From positions 3,534,001 to 3,598,000 of the forward strand of contig NW_024881322.1 in the NCBI RefSeq assembly GCF_018691265.1: DNA of 64,000 nt, read 5' to 3'. This stretch comes from Tyto alba (lineage: Eukaryota; Chordata; Aves; Strigiformes; Tytonidae). Position 1 is the first letter of the stretch. Every line of letters begins with the position of its first letter. The notes beneath the pieces were generated by a model that was not told the DNA's origin, ran no database searches, and saw only the letters and a program-made list of their open reading frames with translations. A program made the position numbers and the translations under genes. Below are positions 48,401 through 60,400 of this stretch, piece by piece.

Positions 48401-51400
48401 TTTCAGTTTACTCCTTTTTTTGTATTGTCTCTTAATTTTATTTAGTCTAGCAAGTGACAGGAAGTATAATTGCTTTTCCTTTCAATTGCTGTATCTCTAT
48501 CTTCACAATGCCTTGCGTGATTCAGTTTTGGATGTGTTAAATAGATTTGAGATTTCTGCTTGTATGTTTCACTCATTACTTTTATCTTGTCTGGAATGTT
48601 GTTACATGAAGCACATGTAGTTGGACTTTAAAGTGACTACTGTTGATGTTGTTCACTTTTGCTCGTTGGCATTTGATCCCGAGAACTGAGGGGACTTGAA
48701 AGGGTCATCTGTTTTCCACCTTGCCCACAGATCTACATGCCTAAAATACTTTGGATCTGCTGATTACTTCATATTTAGTTTTATACTGGTCCAGTGTATC
48801 TTGTGTATCTCATGTTTTTTTCTTGCTTTAAGAGCTCCCTAAGTTCATAGAGTTGTGAGGTGGTGACAGACATGAGCAGAATTAATCTGGTGCCTTGTTT
48901 GCCAATTTTGCTTGCTATTGAGTTGCTGTAAATAGCTTTGTGGACTGCCTTGCTTGCTGCTTTATCATACTATGCTTCCAATCTCAGTCCTGATAGAATT
49001 ACTATAAAATTCTATAGTATATTCTAGATCCTGTCTAGTACAGTGAAGTGAAGGACTGTTAGCTGAGGAAAAACATCGGAAAATAAGCTGAGCATTTTAA
49101 GGGTTCAGGGTTTTTAGTCCAGCTGTGGTTAGAAGCCTTGTTGCTGTGATCTGAAAGCTCGTCCCGTTGAAGAGAAGCCATGAGTGTGAACACATGAAGA
49201 AAGTCGCTGGGAGATGAAATGTCCTGATTAGAAAGCACGCCAGCAGTTGAGTTGCAAGCCCCAGTGTTTATGCACGTCATCACTGGACAAGATGATACTT
49301 AGAGTTGTGGGAAATGCTGCGGGTCAGTGTCCTGCTACATCTCTCTGTAAATTGTGTTACTGTGCTTTCACAGGAGACTGAAGGAACTGGGATTGCTCTG
49401 TTGAGAGTAGCCTCAGAACGGCAACGTTCTCGGGAAGAGCAGGAGGACCACAGAGCCTTTCTCTGTTGTAATTCTTCCCTCAATAAAGGAAGCTAGTCAG
49501 GAGCCGGGGAGAAGCTCCATGGAACAGCACTTACAACGGAGGAGGAAGTGGAGAGTGGTTGTGGTACTTGAGAGCATAGCTTTTGATTGCAAAGCATTAT
49601 TGACAGAGGTGGAAATGAATCTGCTTGTCTGACTGACCAGGTTGGAGGTCACCCTCATATGGAAGAGGTGAAGGTGGTTGTTCTTGTATAGGAATGGAAC
49701 TGTAGAGAATGAAGGATCGTTTAGGCTTAACATGGTTAAAGAAGTCTGGAGTTCTCTTTCATTCTTTGATGCCACTAGATTCCTCCTGCACAAACACAGA
49801 AAAGACTAAAACTGAAAGCAGAAAGATGCGAGCCATTCCGAAGTCCTTGCTTGTTCCTGATGTCAAAAGCAATTTCTTGATTAAATCACACCTCAGAGGA
49901 GCATCGTGCTTGGGTCCTAGTTCCAGTTTAGGCATGCCCAGGTGATTGAATACTTAATTTTCAACAGCTAAAATGTGTAAAAATATTATTCAAACCTGTA
50001 CTGGGAACATGACACCCTCTTACAACTTGTTTTAATCTGACTTCCTCAGACTAAATGGTATCTCACAGTCTCTCCAGATGAAGAATGAACATAAAACGAT
50101 GGGCTGGGATTTACAAAAGCAACTGCGGATACTCAATGTACATGTGATGGGGAAAGGTTATGAAAACTGAGGAAATAAAGAATCTTGAAACTGAAAATAA
50201 TACGATGAAGAGAAACTAGAATAACACTTTTCATGGAGATACCTGTTTATAATAGACTACTCTCTTTGTCCTTCCTCCACAAAATTCTTTTTGAAGTTTG
50301 CATATGACTGCAACTTTTAGACTTATTTCTCATCGATATTATTCTGCATAAATAATGAATTATGTGTGTAGAGGTTTAGTTTGCTTCACTTGCTGTGATA
50401 AAGGAAATACTACTTTGCGCTCCAAACTCACAGAGGAAACTTTCATTAAAACTTAGTAGCTTGCTTGTTTTAAGTTTGTATCTTCTAATGTGTGTTTCTG
50501 GTATGGGTGCAATTTCCAGGCTGGAAACTATGATGCTTGTTTACAACACCTGAATACCCTTCAAGACATAAACAAAGATGACTACAAAATAACTTTGAAT
50601 ACTGCTGTTGCGGAGTTCTGTAAAAGTAACCAGACTACAACAGACAATTTGCGACAAACCCTTAACCAGCTGAAGAACCAGGTAATGCAAACATACTGCA
50701 TTGGGACTTGATTTTGTGTATTATTTTAATGGTGGTGAGATCTTCCAGTGAAATAGGAATAAAACTTCTGCCCCTTGTCCCCTAGATTTAATAAAAGAAT
50801 AAGAAAGTAGCATTATTTTTAAACCTCTCAGTCTGCTTAATCATTTAGGAAACTGGTTTTATAGTTATGTTTTTAGTTATTGTTGAAATTGATCTGATGC
50901 TGAAAAGTTTTAGAGATTATAACCATAGAAAGACCTGCTATGTTCTTTCAGTAGAAAGTTCCTTAGCCTGAAAGAGTCTGTGAAATAAAAAAAGTGAAAA
51001 TGCTTATTACTCAATTGACAGCTTTCTATTTCATTGTACATTTTTTGCTGGATTTACGTGGAACAGCAATAAAGTTTATTAGCTTATAACTCTTACTGAC
51101 CTATCTTTAGACAGATTGATAACTTTGGATTACTTTGTAAAAATATTTGACGCTTTTTAAAATCACAGGTATTGAAAGTTTAGTGAAATGAGTGGGGCTT
51201 TTTTTCCAGGTTCACTCTGTTGTTGAAGAAATGGATGGTTTAGATGATGTTGAAAATAGTATGCTGTACTACAATCAAGCTGTTATTTTGTATCATCTGC
51301 GTCAGTATACTGAAGCTATATCAGTTGGGGAGAAGCTGTACCAGTTTATAGAGCCTTTTGGTACGTAGACAGAAGAGTTCTGTTCATGCAGTAACTACAG

Positions 51401-54400
51401 AAAGATCATTCAGGCTTTCTCACTATCAGAGAAGTGAATTGTAATTTGCCTAATACAGTTCTAAAAAAGTAGATAGGTTTTTGAATGAAGAATGTGTTTT
51501 ACTTATATCAAGGACAACAGTTGAATTTGGGGGCAAGGTACTTCAGAGACATTTAGCAGACAACTGTAATGAAACAAATAGATTTTTGACAACTTTAAGA
51601 GGTATTTATGTAAATAATATGTAAAAGCTAATTAAATTATTTAAAATCTAGTATTTTGAGTCATCATACAACTTCACGGGTGGGTGTATATTTGTCAGGG
51701 CACTCACATTTTGAAATGCCTGCATTAGATCATGCATAATTGTATGTGCTCATATCTGAATATAAATTTTCCATCTATTATGAGCTGTGGCACCCTGTGT
51801 AGTGGAATTGCCATATTTGTATGCAATAACTTTATAATCCTTGTTGAATTTTAGAGGTGACAAGGCTGGGGGGTATATGTGTGTGTCTTAATAAATTAAG
51901 CAAATGCTACTGTTTTTCTGCTTCAATTCCTTCCAGTTTTCATTATGCATATTTAGACCTTACTCTGTGAAACCAGCCAAGCAGAAATGTGTTTGTGTGG
52001 AATCCTCTCAAGTTCTATGGGATTCTGCGTATGCATATGACTCCATCTGTCTATTTAGATGCTGGATCTTTGGTGCTTAGACCAATTCTTAAAATCTATA
52101 AACATGAAATACATGTTAAGCTGTCCTTTGTCTATGCTTTTATGCTGATGCCATGTGAACAAATCACCTGTTTTTCCACTATATGTACTTATCTACATTG
52201 TGTAGATGTCTGCTTTTTTTTATTGTTTTTTCTCATAATGTTGTGTAGATGCACTTTATAGTCAAGTTTTTTTCTTCAGTCATGTTTGGAAGGATTGGTA
52301 TTAGAGCTGTAAAATCGTTTTTACTACTTTGCTTTATACAGAAGAGAAGTTTGCCCAGGCTGTGTGCTTCTTGCTTGTAGACTTATACCTGCTAACTTAC
52401 CAAGCTGAGAAAGCTTTGCATCTGCTTGCTGTTCTGGAAAAAATGATTTCACAGGGCAACAATAACAGCAAGAATGGAAAAAATGAGGTAAGCTTAAAAT
52501 CATACAAATGCCACTAAGTCTTTTCCAGAAGTATGTTTTATCTCAATCCGAAATTACTCTTTTAAAATACTTTTGAATTATAAAACTAAGTTAGATCACC
52601 TGTAATGTCAGACAGCAACTTATGCATGTTAGTAACTGGGTTAACTGTATACAGCAGCTGCTTATTCCTTCTCTTTTACCCTTTTCTCTTACTCTCAGGG
52701 AGCTAAGAAGTATTTTTTGTCAGAGACTTGCACTGGAAAAACAGTTGTCTTCAGGGTCAAACATACGTAGTCTTCCTTGTTTGTCTTGGATTATGACCAT
52801 CTGAGACCATAAGTTTGGAAGGGAAGTCATTGTCAGAGAGGAATTGAAATTGTGTGCCATAGTATGGGAAATCAAGCATCTTTTTTACATGGTATCTGAA
52901 AGTGAGAGGCATAATTTCAAAAGAAATCTTTTGTATGTGTCCTTTGGAAAAAAATCAGTAGAATGAGTAGTGGCTTGTAAGTGCAAAGAGGACACTTCGG
53001 TCTTTTCCTAATGATAGAATGTCACACAAGATAAAACATTTTAACTTTAAGTATATAGTTATTCTACTGAAGAAAATATTAGAAATACTCTAAAATGTGC
53101 ATTTCTTCTTTCTGGGTAGGAGAATTCTTAAAACGCCTCAGCTGCTGAGCAGTATACCATAACACAACACTGATGTTCATACAGAATTCTACTCTTCATG
53201 GGCTGGTGTATTTGTTCATGGATTTTGGTTGTTAAGCTCAAGTTACAATATGTGGTGGGATGTGTATTTTTTGACTATTAAATCCTTATTTTTCTTCTTC
53301 ATGTGAGATTGATAAAAGTAACTTATTGAAAAATCTGTGAACTGAATTTAAAAGGTGACTAATAGTAGCTATTCTTTTTTTGTTTCACAGTCGGGTAATA
53401 ATACAAATAAAGATGCCTCAAATCAAAAAGCTGAAAGTGGAGCTTTAATAGAAGTTGCAAAATCTAAGATCCATCAGGTAAGTGTCTGCATAATATTTAT
53501 ACGAGAACGTTAGTTCAAGTTTTTCTTAAAACTGAGTGCCATCTGCTTCAAATCTAGTCCAGCATGAATTGTGATACTCTGTCTCCTTGAATTTCACATT
53601 GTAAAATAAAAGCATTAATTTATCTAACTCTTCCTTTTTGTAAGATCCATATACAGGAAAAACTGTCCTAACACAAAAAAAAAACCCAAACCTGTTTGTC
53701 CCTGCAGTTTATCATTATTTTTTTAAACTGCACTTTTTTTTTTTAGCTGCACTGACTTTATGTCTGTTAGACCTCTAACTCTGTGAATCAGCTGCAATTT
53801 TATTTCATTGTACTGTTCTGTGGAAAAATATATGAAGAAACAAAATGCTTCTCTAACAACATTCACTTATTGGTGTTTTCTGTTTAGTAGGTAAATGTCT
53901 GGGAATAAGAGGTTATTTTAATTAATTTGCCATTTTAAGTGCTAGTATCTGTGTTTGAGTATAGACTAGCTGTGGTCCATTGAACAAAATGTGCATCTGC
54001 TTACTGTAAATATGAATCCTATAAATTCATTGTTGAAAGTCTGAGTAGAATTACATTTCTAGGAAGGCTTTTTGAAACAGCTTTTTACTATCTATTTTTA
54101 AAACGTATATAAAAACTACCTATTTTTAAGATGTATATCAAATATTCTGTAATAAATCTCTAGATAAGGTTCATCTTGCAAACCTGGACAAGTTATTGTT
54201 TTTTATTTAACAAATTTAATTTTTTAACAGTATAAGGTGAGAGCCTACATCCAGATGAAGTCACTAAAAGCATGCAAAAGGGAGATCAAGTCTGTTATGA
54301 ATACAGCTGGGAATGTAAGTATTCTTAAAGCTATTGTTTTTCTAATCTGGATCTGTTCTCTACCTTAAAACTAAATTTGCTAACTTCCTTTACTAAGAAA

Positions 54401-57400
54401 GGTCTTATTGAGCATGGATGTCTGAAATAATGCTTTATGTAGTCAGTTGGGTCTATAATCTCTTTTCTGCAAGCATAATTAACATAGAATATCCTTATTG
54501 GCGCTGTTTTCAGTTGCTCAGAAGAATGCACTTTATTGTTAATGACACCAAAATAACAGTGAAACACTATATAATAAACAGACTCAGTTTGCTTTATAAG
54601 CTGAGCAGCACAAAAGAAGTTTTAGTCTTCTATAAATGTTAAGGGTATTACAAACTTCTGATGTAATTGGTGGTTTAAACCAGTTCATAAAAGATTAATT
54701 CTAGAATATGCAGTTTTTGGGGCTTTTTCTTTTTGATTAAATTTTTCGAGGCTTACCTCTTGCTAGAAAGCAGTTTCTTTTTTTATATAGGAGTTCTCAA
54801 CTCAGAATTACATCCACCATCCCAGATAAATTCTACATTAACTGAGGAGCAGGGAATGGGAGGAGAGCACTTCCCTTTTGTTGCCAGTCTCAACAGCTGA
54901 TAGTTTGACAGAAATCCTTCTGGATCATGAGGTCTCTGTTGACAGACCAGGAAGATCACAGCCCAGATGGAAGTTGTTGAACTCCACAGGGAGGGAAGCA
55001 TGGGGAGGAGTGTACTAGAAGACAGGCTGGAGAAATATCCACTTAAACAAAAAAGGAGGTCCTCTGCACTTAGTCGTTGCCATGACAGTTCTTTAGAATA
55101 ATGTTGGGGTTTAGAGCAGTAACACAGAGTATGCATAGTTTTGTAGTTCGGAGGAGGTAAGTGTTAATCATTGGCTCAACAAAGAAATGCTACTTCTTGA
55201 AAGTATTTGGGTCTAAGCCCACGTATTTTTAAAATGGCAGCAGAGGCAAGCTGTTGAGTGATTTAACACTAGCAGTAGAAATCATAAAATGAGATAATTA
55301 ACTATTGTTTTCTCCTTCGCAGTCAGCTCCTTCTCTCTTTCTTAAGAGCAATTTTGAATATCTGAGGGGCAATTATCGTAAAGCAGTCAAACTTTTAAAC
55401 AGTGCAAACATTGCTGAACATCCAGGCTTCATGAAAACAGGTAAGGTAGAAAACATTCATCCTGCAACTCCTTAAATGCATAGTATAATAGAACTAGTCA
55501 TTAATTTTAGGCATATTAATGATTACGTAAGGGAGTAGGCCCTGAATGACATGAATTTATATGCTGGGTATGTTTTCATCTTTCTTGTTGTTCCCCTCCA
55601 CACAACACTGACCGCTCTTCTAGACAATGCAGTGGTTGTCTATGGAAATGTATTTGTGAAGGTGTAAAAATATTTGCAAGGCTGATATTTGGGTCTCTAA
55701 ACCAAGACATGAAACAAAAGGCAACGTACTAGATCTAGAAATGAGATTTCAGATTGTACTCGGAGGAGACTATAGCAATTGCAATGGTTGTGAGGGAAGT
55801 GCAAACGTTTCATGAAGTGTTAAGGTTTGACTCCTGTTGTATGCCATTTGAAGCTTCTTTTGTATCTAGAAAGTATGTATGTGTAGACATGCACAGAAAT
55901 ACAACAGCACATACATGTGTGATTTTTTTTTTTTTTAGATATAAAAGTTACTTATATACTATAAATATATATGCTGTGTATATATACACTCACTGTATAC
56001 AGTGTTATTTAAATATATTTGAGATTTTAGTTGACTGTTTAAAACATTGAAAAATATGGAGAGAAAATTGTGTCTTGTGTCAGTAGAGAGTTAGGATTTT
56101 AAAAAATACTTGTACTCTAAAACTACTGAATTTCTTTACTACTATGTTCAGTGCTATTTTTGTGATAGTACTCTTAATTTCTTGTGCTGTAAGATCTTTT
56201 ATCTAGTAGATATTGCTACATAGATTGCAATTAGGTGATAGAAGTCACAGAGTTGGCCTTCTGAGTAAATTTTTTAAACTGTATTTACAGATAAATTTAA
56301 TAGAAAACATTCAATATATTTGTCATAATGACTATTCTGGCATATTTTGACACTTGTTTTAGAATTTGCTGTAACTTATCTAACAGTTTTTATGCTTAAA
56401 GGTCTCTTTACAATTTAAATTTTTCTGGAAAGTTTTGTTTTCATATAACTTTTCGGCACTAGTTTTTGTGCACAGTAGGATGTTCGCTCAATAGTCTTCC
56501 TAGATTACAATTAAAATAATGCCTGGTTAATTTGTTAATAGTCTGTTTCTTGGCTGTCTGGATTTTTAGGGTGCTGGGTTTTTTTTTCTCTTTTCTTTTT
56601 TATGAATGGTAACACTGTAAAGCTTCAGTTACCAGCAGATAAGTCAAAAGTTTAATTTTCTGTCCTTATTCAGAAGGAACTTCTTACAGTGTTAGGTGAA
56701 CATGATATAGTTAGGAATGAGAGTGCGTTTCCCACTTGTATGGTTAGGTTGACACATTTGTTTATTTTATAAAATTTAGGTAACATCATTTGAAAATTTC
56801 CTTTTTACAAGAGCCATCTGTTAGAAACCTGGAAGTGCTTGCATGCTAAGTTCTATGAAAACCTCCAGGTGAACTTACTTCAACTTGCAATCTGTAAAAT
56901 TTGCTTTAAACCTGGCTCTCCTAGAATGTGGTACACAAGACCTGGAAATCTGTGGCTGCTTATATATAGGTCATTGCAGGTCAACTGTCAAGAGAACTAG
57001 AATGATGTACAGACATGTAGGTTATTAAAATGCTTGTGAGGCAGGGACATAACTGCATAATCGATTAGCATCTCACTGAAGAACATGTTTAATAGACTAC
57101 CATAATATGCTGACCCATGAGGGGAGTAGTGTGAGCCTTTTATGGGCTCAGTGACATTTTTCAGTTTACGAAAATGGTCTTTTGCTCTTCTCTCAGGTGA
57201 ATGCTTAAGGTGTATGTTCTGGAACAATCTTGGCTGCATCCACTTTGCAATGGGAAAGCACAATTTAGGAATTTTTTACTTTAAAAAAGCCTTGCAAGAA
57301 AATGATAATGCGTGTGCCCAGCTAGGAACGGGCAGCTCAGATCCAGGTAAGGCTTCCAAGAGATGAAAACAGCTGATGGAAGAGGGGTGGGTGAATCAAG

Positions 57401-60400
57401 AAACTTAGAGGATAGAAACCTTCAGTAATTATCAGCAAAATTCCTGTTCCATCTCTTTGTGGGAGACAGGATAAAGAGGGTGATAATTTTGATTGTAACT
57501 TGATTTCAGAGTATAGTTGCTGTTGCCAGAAATAGATGATAATGAAATACGCTCTTTTTTTTGCATGTGCTCTGGGACTGGGGCAATTACTTCTCTCTCA
57601 TTTATAGTCTTTGACCATCAGTCAGGGAGATATGGTAAAATGAAGTTTGTGACCTATTATGCATCATTAAAGATGTTATTTAGAGTCCTGCTGTAACAGT
57701 AGGTAGAATCATCAGGACTTAAAGGATGGAGGGGGGTGCGTTTGTTTGTTTGTTTGGTTTTTTAACTTGGAAGATGTAGAAAATGAGTGTGATACTGTTA
57801 AGTTAGCATTTGGTAGATGGTGTATTTCTCAAACTCTCTTACTGAACAATTCCCAGACAAGTATGAAAAATGTTTGTCTGTTTTTTAGTTTCATGGTTAG
57901 TTTTATCCATCTACTTCTGTTGAAAGTACACAAAAGACAGAAAAATAAACCTTAAGTTTTCTTGCTTTATTAATAATACTTAAAGTATTTTGCTTCTTCC
58001 CAATAAATGATTTCATGATGAAGTGATACTTTTTTCATTCTTGTCTTCTTTAAAAAACCTAGTTATTATCACGCATTTTATTGTTTTTCCCGTTCCTCCC
58101 CTGGCCCCGTACCTAAGTGCAATCTTAAGTACCAGTGTGAAGGCAGAAAATTTTTTATGCTACTTAATAGACAAGTGGTTTTCTTCTGGAATTTATGAGT
58201 AACAAAGATGTGTGTTCTCACAAATCTGGGATTCGATATTAATATGTAATACTTAGCTTGAGTGATGAGGAACGTAAATGGTTAGTTCTTCAGCCTTTAT
58301 TAAGAATACAATTAATTTGTCTTTGGTATCAGCCTTGGTGGGGGAGGAATTTATTAACAGAGGGAGGCTAGTGAATTTCTGCGATGAAAGGGTTTTTTGG
58401 GTGTTTCCCACAGTTTCCCCCCCCTCCTCCCAGATTTGTTTTCTACTCTCCTGAGCTGCACATCCAGTATGATGTAATCCTTTTCTGCAGGTAAAAAATT
58501 TTCAGGGAGACCCATGTGTACGCTACTGACTAACAAACGGTATGAGCTGCTCTACAATTGTGGGATTCAGCTCCTGCATATTGGGAGGCCCTTAGCTGCC
58601 TTTGAATGCCTGATTGAGGCAGTCCAGGTTTATCACTCAAACCCTCGTCTTTGGCTGAGAATAGCAGAATGCTGCATTGCTGCCAATAAAGGGGTAAGTA
58701 GATTTGCAAATTCCTTATTTTGATTGTAGTTATGAAATACATGTGATCACAGAAAGGAAGAAATATTAAGTTGAACTATGCATTTTAAAGGCCTGGTGTT
58801 GCAACACGTCTGTGTAAGTCTGGTTTAGTTATTTTTGTGTATATGTGTGTTTGCATGTTTAAGCTGTAGCTGCAAGGGGTAGAGGAAAGCCACCATAAAA
58901 ACAGTGTCTTGAGGCCCAGTGTTTAATTGACTTTTCTAAGATGAGAAGAGTTTGAGTAGGGTATTCGAAAGACTGGTGTGAGATACAACAGAAACACTTT
59001 AATGGCTGTTAGAGCTGCTCTTCTATAAAGTTCTAAGTTTTTTTGCTGGAGTGACTGGTTAAGCATGATTTTGTTTCGGCAATTTACCATCACACCCCTT
59101 TGGCATTCCAACTCATAATCTGAATGGGTAATCCTGAATTGATTTGAAGCATGTGAGATTTCTCCAAGTCATCTGGTGGTTTACCTTACTTTGTCTTGAA
59201 ATAGTTTTAGAAATAAACATAAAGATATTATTTGGTAAGAAACTTGTATTGCTCACTAATGTGACATTACTTCATAACAGGAAGAGAGATGTTCTTTCTG
59301 CAGCGAATGCTCTCAACTTAAAATGTACATACTAACAGTAACAGTTTGACTTACTATTTATAGATAGTTTATGATGCCTCACCTTTCCACACTTCTTTCA
59401 TATTGATTGCAAAATCTTAGGGTTTATGTATATTTATATACATATATATATATATAACCCATGTAAAATAACACATTATCAAACAACAAAAAAACCAACC
59501 CCACAAGTAATTCTGTCTTTTTTTTGTGAACAGAAGACTTAAACTTACTCAAGAACTTTACTCTCTACTAAGTTCTGTACTTCCAAAGAGTCCTGTTGCT
59601 GGATTGCAGAAATAACAAGGTGAAATTGGAGTCAGTGACCATTTGTAGTATCCAAGGAAACAAAACTTTTTTGCTGCTCTTGGAGGTTTGATGCACAGAA
59701 ACAACTCTGAGAACTTTTCTTGCTGATGGTTTGTTATGGAAGAGTTGTTTTTCTTTTTCTTTTTTGAAAATTTTTGACTGAAATGTCTCGGATTTTTATG
59801 TTTAAACTCTAGGAATTGCATTACCTCTACTGAAACAATGAGGTTCTATCTTAAATTTTAGCTGGAGTTGCAGGAGAAAACATACATCTATCCAGTAGAG
59901 ATCCTTTCTCTCTACTTTAAGGCTACTAAATTACTACTTTAGGACTGAAAGTATGTTGTTCCTGTTCTAGCAGACAGTAAGGTTAGTTTTTGGATGTTTT
60001 AATGAATATGGTTATTGGATTAGACTGGTGAATAGTTTAAAAACAAAATATAGCATTGTGTCCTAGAACTTTATTGGAAGATGCAAAGACTCTTGTAGAG
60101 GACTACTAAAAGTATTTGGTTAAAGAGAAGCTTCCTTCCTGGGATGTTCTTAATTAATTTGTAGGACATAGACCTGCTCAAGTGGGTCCAGAGGAGGACA
60201 CGAAGATGCTGGGGGGGCTGGAGCAGCTCCCCTGGGAGGCCGGGCTGAGAGAGTTGGGGGGGTTCAGCCTGGAGAAGAGAAGGCTCCGGGGAGCCCTTCG
60301 AGCGGCCTCCCAGGGCTTAAAGGGGGGACAGGAGAGGTGGGGGGGGACTCTGGGTCAGGGGGTGTGGGGATAGGACAAGGGGTGATGGCTTTAAACTGAA

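Larger units (their letters stand above)
50682..55322 (+). other. CNOT10 introns 3-7
   Basis: Five introns at 50682-51209, 51361-52341, 52488-53390, 53478-54230 and 54315-55322, each between 0.5 and 1.0 kb and AT-rich. A 28-bp imperfect tandem duplication lies at 54092-54147. I see no other features. Confidence 0.75.
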
